Origin: Clostridium sp. BJN0013
Lineage (GTDB): Bacteria; Bacillota; Clostridia; Clostridiales; Clostridiaceae
Direction: 5' to 3'
Length of the DNA: 64,000 nt
Assembly: GCF_040939125.1 (NCBI RefSeq)
Contig: NZ_CP162495.1
Span: 2,852,001 to 2,916,000, forward strand
The notes beneath the pieces are model-generated. The model saw only the letters and a list, made by a program, of their open reading frames with translations, did no database searches and had not been told where the DNA came from. This document shows, in pieces, positions 19,743-28,389 of this stretch (positions within the stretch are counted from its first letter, which is position 1; each line of letters opens with the position of its first letter). A program made the position numbers and the translations under genes.

Positions 19743-21194
19743 TTACTCTAAATAATTTTTATTTTTTTCCATAGGGGCTGATATAGGATATACCCCGCTA
19801 AAACATCCAAGACAATACCCTTTATTTTCATTATCACTATACTCCAGAGCTTCTAAAGTTCCATCTATGCTTATATATCCTAAACTATCTGCTCCTATTT
19901 CTTCCCTTATTTCTTCTAATTCAGCATTGGAACCTATAAGTTCATTCCTGTAAGGAGTATCAATACCAAAATAACAGGGATATTTAACTACAGGGGAAGA
20001 AACTCTAAAATGCACTTCTGTAGCTCCTGCTCTTCTCAATATTTCCACAAGCTTTTTACTGGTAGTACCTCTAACTATTGAATCATCTACAATTACCACT
20101 CGTTTACCTTCTACATTTACTTTAAGGGGATTGAGTTTCACAGCCACTGCTTTAGACCTAAGTTCCTTGGAAGGAGAGATAAAAGTTCTTCCCACATATT
20201 TATTTTTTATAAATCCTATACCATATGGTATTCCTGATTCTTCTGAATATCCTATAGCAGCAGGTATACCAGAGTCGGGAACTCCAATTACCACATCTGC
20301 TTCTACTGGATTTTCCCTGTAAAGTATTCTTCCAGCTTTTAATCTTGATGTATATACATTTATTCCATCTATAGTGCTATCAGGTCTTGCAAAATATATA
20401 TATTCAAAAGAACAGGTTTCACATTTTGTCTTTTCTGCAAAATTTATGGATTTAATTCCCTCTTTATTTATTATAACAATTTCTCCAGGCTCTACATCCC
20501 TTATAAAATTAGCACCTATGGAATCCAGGGCACAACTTTCAGAACAGAATATGTAATCTCCATTAAATTCTCCCATACAAAGTGGCCTTATTCCATTTGG
20601 ATCTCTTACTCCTATAAGTTCATTTTCTGTTAAAATTACAATGGCATAGGAACCCTTAACCGCCTGTACTGCATCTACTACTGCAGTTCCTATATCTTTT
20701 TTTGATCCCCTTGCAATAAGGCTTAAAATAATTTCTGAATCCACAGAGGTTTGAAATGTATATCCTGCCTCCTCCAAAAGATCCCTTATAATGTCTGCAT
20801 TTACTAGATTTCCATTATGTGCTATAGCAATAGAACCTAATTTATACTGTACTATAAGAGGTTGTGCATTATTTAAAGTACTAGATCCTGCCGTGGAATA
20901 TCTCACATGTCCTATAGCACTTTTGCCTTTTAAGCCCTGTAATAATTCCCTATGAAATACATCAGAAACCAATCCCATTTCCTTATGATACTTTAATTCA
21001 CTCCCATCTGAAACTACAATTCCTGCACTTTCCTGTCCTCTATGTTGAAGGGCATAAAGACCATAATAAGTTAAAGATGCTACGTCTATATTATTTTTAG
21101 AAAACACCCCAAATACTCCACACTCATCCTTAAATTTATCCTCTTCCATGTCAATATAGGAGCATTGATTAAATTGCTCATTTAAACCACTCAT
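19743..21194 (-). CDS. purF: Amidophosphoribosyltransferase
   Basis: 483-aa enzyme for the first committed purine step. ATG 21194 has AAAGGAG 9 nt upstream; the frame extends to 21245 without a site. Residues 1-24 look like the cleaved propeptide, exposing Cys25 (DE|CGVFG) as the glutaminase nucleophile. PRPP-site VVIVDDSIVRGTTSKK is clear. Cys in KCETCSF, KYPCYF and YCLGCFSG fit the 4Fe-4S form seen in Bacillus PurF, whose cluster makes the enzyme oxygen-sensitive. Confidence 0.96.
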   Translation of the reverse strand: MSGLNEQFNQCSYIDMEEDKFKDECGVFGVFSKNNIDVASLTYYGLYALQHRGQESAGIVVSDGSELKYHKEMGLVSDVFHRELLQGLKGKSAIGHVRYSTAGSSTLNNAQPLIVQYKLGSIAIAHNGNLVNADIIRDLLEEAGYTFQTSVDSEIILSLIARGSKKDIGTAVVDAVQAVKGSYAIVILTENELIGVRDPNGIRPLCMGEFNGDYIFCSESCALDSIGANFIRDVEPGEIVIINKEGIKSINFAEKTKCETCSFEYIYFARPDSTIDGINVYTSRLKAGRILYRENPVEADVVIGVPDSGIPAAIGYSEESGIPYGIGFIKNKYVGRTFISPSKELRSKAVAVKLNPLKVNVEGKRVVIVDDSIVRGTTSKKLVEILRRAGATEVHFRVSSPVVKYPCYFGIDTPYRNELIGSNAELEEIREEIGADSLGYISIDGTLEALEYSDNENKGYCLGCFSGVYPISAPMEKNKNYLE

Positions 21195-21234
21195 TAAAAT
21201 TTCTCTCCTTTTTACCATAAATAGTAGAATGAAA

Positions 21235-21942
21235 TTAGTTGTCACTTATTCTTCTTAGTATTTCTTCATAAGCTTCCTTTACATTTCCCATATCACGTCT
21301 GAATCTATCCTTATCCAATTTCTCATTGGTTACTGCATCCCATAATCTGCAGGTATCTGGAGATATCTCATCTGCAAGTATTATCTTATCTTTAAATTTT
21401 CCAAATTCTAGTTTGAAATCTATAAGTTTTATACCTAATTTTCTAAAAAACAACTCAAGTATATCATTTATAGAAGCTGTCATGCCATATATGGTTTTAA
21501 GTTCATCCCAGGTGGCAATTCCTATTGCAACTGCATGATAATCATTTATAATAGGATCTCCCAGGCTATCATCTTTATAACTTAATTCGAACACAGTGGT
21601 TTTAAGAGGTGTTCCTTCTTCAAGACCAAGTCTTTTTGCCATACTTCCTGCAGCCACATTTCTTACTATTACCTCAAGTGGTATTATATCTACTTTTTTA
21701 CAGAGCTGTTCTCTATCATTTAGCTTTTTCTCAAAATGGGTTGGTATATTATTTTTTTCCAACAACTCAAATAAACTGGAAGTAATGTTATTGTTAAGTA
21801 TTCCTTTATCAGAAATCTGTCCCTTTTTTTCACCATTGAAAGCTGTAGCATCATCTTTATAATAAATTATAACTTTATCCTTATCATCTGTTTCATACAC
21901 TTTTTTTGCCTTTCCCTGATAAATCATTTCTCCTTTTTTCAT
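21235..21942 (-). CDS. purC: SAICAR synthetase
   Basis: 235-aa enzyme joining aspartate to CAIR. It begins [18 protein letters not shown] and carries [39 protein letters not shown] and [12 protein letters not shown], all family signatures. Its start codon lies 2 nt after the purE stop, indicating tight coupling. Confidence 0.96.
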   Translation of the reverse strand: MKKGEMIYQGKAKKVYETDDKDKVIIYYKDDATAFNGEKKGQISDKGILNNNITSSLFELLEKNNIPTHFEKKLNDREQLCKKVDIIPLEVIVRNVAAGSMAKRLGLEEGTPLKTTVFELSYKDDSLGDPIINDYHAVAIGIATWDELKTIYGMTASINDILELFFRKLGIKLIDFKLEFGKFKDKIILADEISPDTCRLWDAVTNEKLDKDRFRRDMGNVKEAYEEILRRISDN

Positions 21943-21944
21943 CT

Positions 21945-22424
21945 TTACAACTCAACCCCTTTTCCATTTTCCATTATAAATTTTTGTTTCATATTTTTTC
22001 TATACTCAACCAATTTTTCTTTAATTTCAGGATACTTAAGTGCTAAGATTTGTACTGCCAGCATACCTCCATTATAACTGTTATTTATTCCAACCGTAGC
22101 TACAGGTATGGATTTTGGCATCTGAACTATTGAAAAGAGAGAATCAAGCCCAGAAAGTGCTGCATTCAGTGGAACTCCTATAACAGGAATAACAGTTTTA
22201 GATGCTATAACTCCTGGAAGGTGGGCTGCAAGTCCAGCACCAGCAATAATACATTCACAGTTTTCCCTTTCCAATTTTTCTATAGTCTGTAAAAGTTTTT
22301 CAGGCACCCTATGTGCCGACAAAATAAAAGCCTCATATTCGATATTAAATTCTTTCAAGGCTTCAGCAGCACCCTTCATTTTTTCTATATCAGAACTACT
22401 GCCAAATATAATTGCAACTTTCAT
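21945..22424 (-). CDS. purE: N5-CAIR mutase (class I PurE)
   Basis: 159-aa first gene of the operon. [44 protein letters not shown] and [17 protein letters not shown] match class I PurE. No purK is nearby, and purQ, purL and purB are also absent from this operon, so they must be elsewhere. AGGAGG precedes the ATG. It is controlled by the guanine riboswitch and terminator in its leader. Confidence 0.96.
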   Translation of the reverse strand: MKVAIIFGSSSDIEKMKGAAEALKEFNIEYEAFILSAHRVPEKLLQTIEKLERENCECIIAGAGLAAHLPGVIASKTVIPVIGVPLNAALSGLDSLFSIVQMPKSIPVATVGINNSYNGGMLAVQILALKYPEIKEKLVEYRKNMKQKFIMENGKGVEL

Positions 22425-22516
22425 CTGAATCCTCCTTAAAGTTTTATAGGTTTCAATGATAAATAATTAATCTGTTATTTATTTTCCCATATCTCAACCT
22501 AAAATATTTCATAAAT

Positions 22517-22563
22517 ATAAAAAAGATTTCATAAACTCATAATCTTGAATCTATATGAAACCT
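22517..22563 (-). terminator. Riboswitch-controlled terminator in the purE leader
   Basis: On the minus strand GGTTTCATA pairs with TATGAAATC across a 20-nt loop, followed by TTTTTTATA. It lies about 60 nt after the guanine aptamer and 90 nt before purE, the position expected of an off-switch expression platform. Confidence 0.7.
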
Positions 22564-22620
22564 TAAAATCGACAAACCAATTTAAAACTCAACAAAAAAT
22601 ATCAAGCTTTAAAGGAATTC

Positions 22621-22690
22621 ATCCATAGACGGGAAATTTACGGCTTCCTGTAGAAACTCCTAAACCACATTATTAGGATTATATGGATAC
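22621..22690 (-). promoter_or_regulatory. Guanine riboswitch aptamer, pur operon leader
   Basis: On the minus strand the purine-aptamer layout is complete: P1 GTATCCATA/TATGGATG, the ATAATCCTAATAATGTGG P2 arm, the GTTTCTAC junction, and the P3 loop with CCGTAAAT. The specificity position lies in GTCTATGG and is C, which in this family means guanine or hypoxanthine rather than adenine. Guanine binding is expected to favour the terminator at 22517-22563 and shut off the operon. Confidence 0.93.
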
Positions 22691-22712
22691 TTTATTTATT
22701 TATGATATAATT

Positions 22713-22741
22713 ATATTAACATATGAAATTATATAGTTCAA
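22713..22741 (-). promoter_or_regulatory. Putative pur operon promoter
   Basis: On the minus strand TTGAAC and TAATAT are 17 nt apart, about 20 nt upstream of the guanine aptamer, so the aptamer would be at the 5' end of the transcript. A palindrome AATGTTC-N10-GAACATT at 22808-22831, further upstream, resembles PurR-type CGAAC boxes and lies between this promoter and the divergent gene. Confidence 0.45.
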
Positions 22742-22886
22742 TATATTAGACCTAACTTTCAATTCAACATTCGTATATTTTGAAATTGTATTACATTTTA
22801 CAGCAATAATGTTCATACCATTACGAACATTACTATAATAATATTGAAATTAAAAAATTTTATTACAAGGAGGAAAAATATTTGCA

Positions 22887-23465
22887 ATGAAATTAGTATG
22901 TTTAGGGGATAGTTTAACTTCTGGATACGGCGTTTTTAAAGAGGATTGTTGGGTATCTCTTATAAGAGACCTACTAAAAATTGAAGTTTTAAACAAAGGA
23001 ATAAATGGAGATACCATGCCGGGAATGTTATCCCGTTCCTATAGAGATGTGGTTAAAAATTATCCAACTCATGTAATTATACTTGGAGGATCCAATGATT
23101 TTATGGCTGGCAGACGTCTAAAACTTGTAACAGATAATTTAACTGAAATAATAAAAGAATCTTTAAATGCAGGGATAATCCCCATTATAGGTACAGAACC
23201 TATTATAGATAAAACACTGGCTGAAAAAAAATGGGACGGAACTGTAGATTATGATAAAGTAAATAATTTACTGGTTCATTATAGAAATTGGATATTGGAC
23301 TTTTGCACCGAAGATAATATTTATTACATAGATCTTTATACTTGCTTTCTTGAACAATTAAAAACAACGGATAACAGCTCTCTATTTATAGATGGCATAC
23401 ACCCCACAGCAATAGGACATAAGTTAATAGCAGAATGTATCTTAAATTTTTTCAGAACTCTTTAG
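22887..23465 (+). CDS. SGNH/GDSL-family lipase or esterase
   Basis: 192-aa hydrolase. Block I is LGDSLTSGYG (Ser nucleophile near residue 8), block III is GGSNDF with the oxyanion Asn, and block V is DGIHPTAIGHKL with Asp and His. No signal peptide, so it acts in the cytoplasm. Similar to TesA-like thioesterases and lysophospholipases; the substrate is unknown. AAGGAGG lies about 11 nt before the ATG, with a TTG between, so the start is slightly uncertain. Divergent from the pur operon. Structured repeat copy B begins 22 nt after the stop. Confidence 0.82.
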   Translation: MKLVCLGDSLTSGYGVFKEDCWVSLIRDLLKIEVLNKGINGDTMPGMLSRSYRDVVKNYPTHVIILGGSNDFMAGRRLKLVTDNLTEIIKESLNAGIIPIIGTEPIIDKTLAEKKWDGTVDYDKVNNLLVHYRNWILDFCTEDNIYYIDLYTCFLEQLKTTDNSSLFIDGIHPTAIGHKLIAECILNFFRTL

Positions 23466-23486
23466 AATACGTTATCCTTTAGGGGA

Positions 23487-23566
23487 AGGACTTATCCAGG
23501 GGCGTTAGGCTTATCCCCCCACTTTGAAGAAGATGGGGGTGCAGCTAATTCTAGCCTTCGGATAAA
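23487..23566 (+). repeat. Structured repeat, copy B (3' domain only)
   Basis: Only the closed 3' domain is present, from CTTATCCAGGGGC to GCCTTCGGATAAA. The closing stem is TTATCC-A-GGGGC with GCCTT-C-GGATAA, and the inner hairpin is CCCCCAC...ATGGGGG. Compared with copy E the stem carries a swapped C-G/G-C pair. The absence of the 5' hairpin shows that the two domains are separable. Confidence 0.8.
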
Positions 23567-23591
23567 CATTTTGGTATTAGCCTACTCTATA

Positions 23592-23620
23592 TTGAATTCT
23601 AATGGGAAAAGTGGTATACT
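23592..23620 (+). promoter_or_regulatory. Sigma-A promoter for the small gene at 23706
   Basis: TTGAAT and TATACT with a spacing of 17 nt, about 85 nt before the small coding gene and just after repeat copy B. Confidence 0.6.
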
Positions 23621-23705
23621 TAAATCGAAATATAAGTTATATAATATTTAAAATTATAATATGTGTTTTACTAAATACTTATATTATAGAGGAGGATTTA
23701 TTAAA

Positions 23706-23897
23706 ATGAATACTACTTACTGTCTTTCTGACATACCTGAAGATTTAAAGAAACAGGTAACAGATTTAATATCCAAATCTGGAATACCAGCAGAAGATTT
23801 TATAAAGGGACTAGCTGATTACTATAATGTAAAAAATGCCAACGTAGATTCAATGGTTCTTGATTATTCAAATTACTGGAATAGTTTTGTAGATTAA
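23706..23897 (+). CDS. Small soluble protein of unknown function
   Basis: 63-aa protein starting at the ATG that follows GAGGAGGAT by about 8 nt. It is acidic with no membrane segment; residues 10-40 (DIPEDLKKQVTDLI...) are probably helical. It has its own promoter upstream and a terminator downstream, which supports a real monocistronic gene. No family recognised. Confidence 0.65.
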   Translation: MNTTYCLSDIPEDLKKQVTDLISKSGIPAEDFIKGLADYYNVKNANVDSMVLDYSNYWNSFVD

Positions 23898-23914
23898 TAT
23901 AAATTAAAATTCAT

Positions 23915-23948
23915 ACCTCATGGCTAAGCTATGAGGCATATTTTTTAC
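23915..23948 (+). terminator. Terminator
   Basis: CCTCATGG / CTATGAGG hairpin followed by CATATTTTTT, just after the small gene at 23706. Confidence 0.75.
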
Positions 23949-23952
23949 CATA

Positions 23953-24543
23953 TTAATATATTCTAAAAATCTGATAAAAATGATATTTCCAAACAGCAGG
24001 TATTTCCCTGATATACCCTGTAATTTCTCTGTTCTTATACGGATATACAAATACTCCAGAATAACTTCCATCTATACCCTGACTTTCAGCCATTAAAGAT
24101 GCTCTTTTTAAATGATATTTATTGGATACTATTACTGCAGTTTTAAAACCTTTATCCACCATTACCTTTTTAGAATTTGATAAATTCTCCATAGTAGATA
24201 CAGATTTATCTTCCATTATTACTTTTGATGAATCCGCTCCTTTATAAACAAGATAATTCTTCATCGCTTTGGCTTCTGATATGTTTTCTCCTGGACCTTT
24301 TCCTCCAGAAACAATAATATAATCTCCATAACCTTTACGATAAAGCTCAAGACTTCTGTTTAATCTCCACATAAGAAAAGGACTTGGAGTGCTGCCATAA
24401 ACTTTACATCCTAGAACAATTATACAATCTGATTTTTTCGGTTTTGCATTTTTCCCAAAATAAATTACCTGAACTTCTGTTATTAAAGTAACTACAAATA
24501 CAATAATTACAAAATATAATATAAATTTAACGCTTTTTTTCAT
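23953..24543 (-). CDS. YdcF/SanA-type DUF218 membrane protein
   Basis: 196-aa protein with one N-terminal helix (residues about 5-25) and a DUF218 domain. Core motifs are IIVLGCKVYG, RLNRSLELYRKG, IIVSGGKGPGE, EAKAMKNYLV, EDKSVSTMENLSNSK and VSNKYHLKRA. The family includes ElyC and SanA, linked to cell-envelope integrity and undecaprenyl lipid use. Start at 24543 from AGGTGG 8 nt upstream; the 24555 start has no site. Confidence 0.85.
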   Translation of the reverse strand: MKKSVKFILYFVIIVFVVTLITEVQVIYFGKNAKPKKSDCIIVLGCKVYGSTPSPFLMWRLNRSLELYRKGYGDYIIVSGGKGPGENISEAKAMKNYLVYKGADSSKVIMEDKSVSTMENLSNSKKVMVDKGFKTAVIVSNKYHLKRASLMAESQGIDGSYSGVFVYPYKNREITGYIREIPAVWKYHFYQIFRIY

Positions 24544-24664
24544 ATTAAAAACCACCTAAAATTATCCTCTTTAATATCATAAATTATTGAAGATATAATT
24601 TCAATCCAATACAATTTAACAATCTATTAATAACTAGTTAAATTTTAGCATTAGATAAAAACAA

Positions 24665-24703
24665 CTCGTTGAAAACTATTAGTTTTCAACGAGCTTTACC
24701 CTA
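24665..24703 (-). terminator. Terminator of the purine permease gene
   Basis: Perfect 13-bp inverted repeat CTCGTTGAAAACT / AGTTTTCAACGAG. On the minus strand it is followed by TTGTTTTTATC. It lies about 70 nt past the permease stop. Confidence 0.8.
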
Positions 24704-24767
24704 TATTTACTCAAAATTTTTTAATTAAAATATCAATATGTAAGTTCAAGTAGATTTAATATGGACT

Positions 24768-26174
24768 TTATGCCAACATGGCAAATCTAAATATAAATAA
24801 TATCGCAAGTACATATATTATAGGATGAACTTCTTTGTATTTTCCTGTAGCAATCTTAACTATTGGATAAAATATAACTGCTGCTGCTATACCATTTGCT
24901 ATACTGTAACTAAATGGCATAAATGCTATAGCAAAAAAGGCTGGAAGTGCTTCTGAAAAATCATTAAAGTCTATTTTTGTAACCGCTCCCATCATAAGCA
25001 CTCCTACAATTATAAGTGCTGGAGCTGTAGCTTGTGTTGGAACTATTCCGACTAATCCTGAAAAAAACAATGACAGTATAAATAGAATCCCTACAGTACA
25101 AGAAGTAAGTCCTGTTCTACCCCCTGTAGATATTCCTGATGCAGATTCTACATATGTAGTAACAGTACTGGTTCCCAGCATTGAACCAACAGTAGTTGCT
25201 ATTGAATCTGAAAAAAGAGCTTTATGCATATTCTTGAATTTTCCATTTTCATCAACCATACCTGCTTTTTCAGCCGTTCCAACTAGAGTTCCTATTGCAT
25301 CAAATAAATCAACTAAAGTAAATGTAATAATTACTGTAAGTATACTGGTAATTGCTCCTATTATTCCTGCTTTCATACTAAAGAGACCCTTAAAATCAAA
25401 AGCTAAAAATGTAGGTGCAAGTGAAGGTGGAGCACTTATTATATTTACACCTGAAATATGGGTTATTCCAAAAGGTATGCCAATTATCGCCGTTAAAATT
25501 ATCCCAATCAATATTGAGCCTTTAATGTTCCTTGCCATAAGTATGGCTGTAATTAGAATACCTATAATAGAAAGCAGTACTCCAGGACTAGTCAATTTCC
25601 CAAAAGCAACCAATGTAGCCGCATCCGGTATTATGATACCTGAATTCTTAAGACCTATCAAGGCTATAAAGAGTCCAATACCACCTGATATGGCAAATTT
25701 TAAATTTCGTGGGATGGCATCAACAATTTTTTCTCTTATAGAGGTTACAGTAATTATTATAAAAATTACTCCCGAAATAAAAACTGCTGCCAGAGCTTGC
25801 TGCCATGTATACCCCATACCTAAACAAACACTATAAGTAAAAAATGCATTTAACCCCATTCCTGGTGCCTGTGCAAAAGGAAGATTTGCATAGAATGCCA
25901 TAACAAGAGTCCCTATTGCCGCAGCTATACAAGTGGCGGCAAATATAGAAGCCACTAAAGGATCATTACTTACAGATATGCCAGCTTTTACAGCCGCATC
26001 TCCCATAAGTCCAAGAGAATTCATTCCGGATTGCATAAGTATGCTTGGATTTACAAAAATTATATAGGCCATAGTTATAAAAGTGGTAACTCCTGCTATA
26101 ATTTCTGTCTTTATACTGGTATTATTTTCTGTTAACTTAAAAAATGAGTCCAGCTTGCTTTCTTCAACATTCAT
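24768..26174 (-). CDS. pbuG: NCS2-family guanine/hypoxanthine permease (AzgA/PbuG type)
   Basis: 468-aa membrane transporter with about 12-14 hydrophobic segments. AGVTTFITMAYIIFVNPSIL at the N-terminus, AQAPGMGLNAFF, LVDLFDAIGTLVGT, TTYVESASGISTGGRTGLTS and a final NGIAAAVIFYPIVKI are AzgA-like signatures. GGAGGT lies 4-5 nt before the ATG at 26174; the earlier start at 26222 has no site. The upstream guanine riboswitch makes guanine/hypoxanthine the likely cargo. Confidence 0.9.
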   Translation of the reverse strand: MNVEESKLDSFFKLTENNTSIKTEIIAGVTTFITMAYIIFVNPSILMQSGMNSLGLMGDAAVKAGISVSNDPLVASIFAATCIAAAIGTLVMAFYANLPFAQAPGMGLNAFFTYSVCLGMGYTWQQALAAVFISGVIFIIITVTSIREKIVDAIPRNLKFAISGGIGLFIALIGLKNSGIIIPDAATLVAFGKLTSPGVLLSIIGILITAILMARNIKGSILIGIILTAIIGIPFGITHISGVNIISAPPSLAPTFLAFDFKGLFSMKAGIIGAITSILTVIITFTLVDLFDAIGTLVGTAEKAGMVDENGKFKNMHKALFSDSIATTVGSMLGTSTVTTYVESASGISTGGRTGLTSCTVGILFILSLFFSGLVGIVPTQATAPALIIVGVLMMGAVTKIDFNDFSEALPAFFAIAFMPFSYSIANGIAAAVIFYPIVKIATGKYKEVHPIIYVLAILFIFRFAMLA

Positions 26175-26210
26175 ATTAATACCTCCAAAAATAAAAAAAT
26201 TTCTAAAATG

Positions 26211-26264
26211 AATTACGGGCAATCCAAATTAGAAAATAACAAAAAATATTACTTTCCCGTGATT
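26211..26264 (-). terminator. Putative expression-platform terminator of the permease riboswitch
   Basis: On the minus strand AATCACGGG pairs with CCCGTAATT across a long loop and is followed by TAGAAATTTTTTT. Its 5' arm shares a few bases with the 3' end of the aptamer P1, so ligand binding could bias the fold. Confidence 0.5.
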
Positions 26265-26336
26265 CACTCATAGTCAAGGATTTTTGGTGCCTTGGTAGAT
26301 ACTCTTGAACCATATTATCAAGATTATACGAATGAT
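26262..26336 (-). promoter_or_regulatory. Guanine riboswitch aptamer, purine permease leader
   Basis: Second purine aptamer, about 90 nt upstream of the permease start. The minus strand reads CATTCGTATAATCTTGATAA, the P2 arm closes with TTCAAG, then GTATCTACC, a P3 arm with loop CACCAAAAAT, and GACTATGAG. The specificity base is C, so guanine. The L3 sequence differs from the usual CCGTAAAT, unlike the pur operon copy. Confidence 0.9.
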
Positions 26337-26466
26337 TTATCGAAAAATTTAGTAAATTTACGTAATTATCTTATCATTATATACGTAATAAGTCAACATT
26401 TATGTTTTAAAAAAGTTAACAATATATTTTAATTCATAGTTATGATAAATTCAGTCTGTAGCCTGT

Positions 26467-26676
26467 CTACTTTTTTACAGTATATAAAATATACAATATT
26501 ACAATTACTATTAAAAAGGGAAGTGAGAACATTACTTTAAGAGCCACACCAATTAGTGCCACAAATAAAGCTATAGCCATTACTATTCCTATGACTGGCA
26601 GCACTATAACTCCTATTACTGATAATACAAGGCACAAAGTTAAAATTATCATTATAATACCAATTAAAGCAATCAT
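26467..26676 (-). CDS. Very hydrophobic 69-aa membrane protein
   Basis: Nearly all residues are Ile, Leu, Val, Ala or Gly in two or three helices, ending in a YTVKK tail. Its ATG overlaps the stop of the adenine methyltransferase gene by 4 nt (ATGA), which indicates translational coupling. The reading frame looks deliberate but no family is recognised. Confidence 0.6.
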   Translation of the reverse strand: MIALIGIIMIILTLCLVLSVIGVIVLPVIGIVMAIALFVALIGVALKVMFSLPFLIVIVILYILYTVKK

Positions 26677-28358
26677 ACATTGTCTCCTTCCTTTTTTAAT
26701 CCCATCATATTTTCTATATCTTTCAATATAATACTTCTATAATTATAATTAATACTATATAACTCAAATATTATCTCATTTAACTTTTTTTCAAGCATAT
26801 CATCTTGCTTTTTTTGGTGAACTAATTTACTCACCAATTTCTCTATATTTCTTGTGTATCCAGCACTAAAATTGCTTACAGGTATTCTATCCAAACTAAA
26901 TTTTTTGATTTGGGGGGTAGAGTTGGCATTAGTTATTAAAAAATTTAGATAATACCACTGGATTAATTTTGAATTTAATAACCCTAGAATATAATAAGGA
27001 GAAAACCTTTCATCCAAGCATATTATACCATATAAAGACTGTTCTATTATACAGCCTTTTGTATCTAAGGCCGCTATTAAATGCTTTCCAGTTTTTCTTA
27101 TAACTATTTTATTTTTAGTTGTAAGCTTCTTTATATCACTGGTTCCCCCTTTTATGTTGCAGGGAATAAAATCATAGTAATAATTATTTAATATACTAAA
27201 TTTTTTTATATTTTCACCCTTTAATATTTCAGTTTGATTTTCACTTGCCCTAGAAGAACTTATTCTTTCCTTATATCCTATAAATCCTGTAAAAGTTTTG
27301 CATATCTGACCAAGTAATAGGCTGTTTTTATCAATGGAATTTTTTATATGTAAACTTTTACTATCACGATAATAAAAAAATTGGCAATTTGAATTTTTTG
27401 TATATTCATCTTGTTCTACATTGTACACGCCTTTTTTATATACATCCACTTTTATTTTATTGTGCTTACTATATCTATTTTCAGCTATTATAATCATGGT
27501 ATCTGTATTTATTTCTGGAAATTTTACTTCAAATACAATATTTATTATATTATATTCTTTAAGTAACCTTTTTCTAAAATCCTTATATTGAAGATTGCTG
27601 GCCAATCTATCTGGAATTATAAATCCAAATCTTCCACCAACTTTTAAAATTTCCATGGATCTTTTTATAAAATATTCGTATAAATTAGGCAAATATGTAT
27701 TGCCCTCATAATTTTTACTATAGTACTCTTTTAAATTCTCCTCTATGTCCTTTTTATGCTTTCTGCTTAAAGAAACCCATGGAGGATTTCCTAATACATA
27801 GTCATATTTTCGTGCCCAAAACTTACTTATATGTTCAAATCCATGTTCCTTATGTTCTTTCTCCCACTTTATCAGGCTGTTACAACATATAATATTATTT
27901 TTAAAATCAAAATTAATTCCACTCCTTCTGCATAAATTTATTTTGGTAAGCTCTACAGCTTTACTATCTAAATCAGCCCCATATATACATTCTTTAAGTA
28001 TATGATAGCTTAGGTTAGAATACTGCCAGTATTCTAACCCACATATATTTTTCAATCCACTTTGGGTTTCAACAATATAACTTTCATCCTTAAAATTATA
28101 TTGTATACTTTCTAAATTTTCATTGAATTTCTCCATTAAAATATCATATATTTTTAATAAAAAATAGCCACTACCACAGGAGGGATCCAATATTTTTACA
28201 AAAGGATTTAATTTAACATCCAAATTTGATAGAGTATTTTCCACTATATATTCTACTATAAAATAAGGGGTATAAAAACTTCCCCTTTCTTTTCTTTCAG
28301 ACTTATTCATTAATTTTTCATAAGCTTCACCAAGTATAGTAGAGTCATAGCATTTCAT
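26673..28358 (-). CDS. Orphan N6-adenine DNA methyltransferase, Eco57I/TaqI type
   Basis: 561-aa protein. Motif X is near RGSFYTPYFIVEYIV, motif I is ILDPSCGSGYFLL, and the catalytic motif IV is VLGNPPWVSLS. The C-terminal third (from about residue 340) contains IVIRKTGKHLIAALD, YYILGLLNSKLIQWYYL and TPQIKKFSLDRIPV, like the TaqI-type target-recognition domain. It has no endonuclease domain of its own and no endonuclease gene beside it, so it is probably a solitary methylase with a regulatory role. GGAGGG precedes the ATG. Confidence 0.88.
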   Translation of the reverse strand: MKCYDSTILGEAYEKLMNKSERKERGSFYTPYFIVEYIVENTLSNLDVKLNPFVKILDPSCGSGYFLLKIYDILMEKFNENLESIQYNFKDESYIVETQSGLKNICGLEYWQYSNLSYHILKECIYGADLDSKAVELTKINLCRRSGINFDFKNNIICCNSLIKWEKEHKEHGFEHISKFWARKYDYVLGNPPWVSLSRKHKKDIEENLKEYYSKNYEGNTYLPNLYEYFIKRSMEILKVGGRFGFIIPDRLASNLQYKDFRKRLLKEYNIINIVFEVKFPEINTDTMIIIAENRYSKHNKIKVDVYKKGVYNVEQDEYTKNSNCQFFYYRDSKSLHIKNSIDKNSLLLGQICKTFTGFIGYKERISSSRASENQTEILKGENIKKFSILNNYYYDFIPCNIKGGTSDIKKLTTKNKIVIRKTGKHLIAALDTKGCIIEQSLYGIICLDERFSPYYILGLLNSKLIQWYYLNFLITNANSTPQIKKFSLDRIPVSNFSAGYTRNIEKLVSKLVHQKKQDDMLEKKLNEIIFELYSINYNYRSIILKDIENMMGLKKEGDNV

Positions 28359-28389
28359 AAAATCATATCCCTCCTCTCTTTTAAAATAT

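Noticed and set aside
25234-25836. 200-codon + strand frame inside the permease gene
   Set aside because: Antisense of a well-supported NCS2 permease; composition reflects the hydrophobic codons of the real gene.
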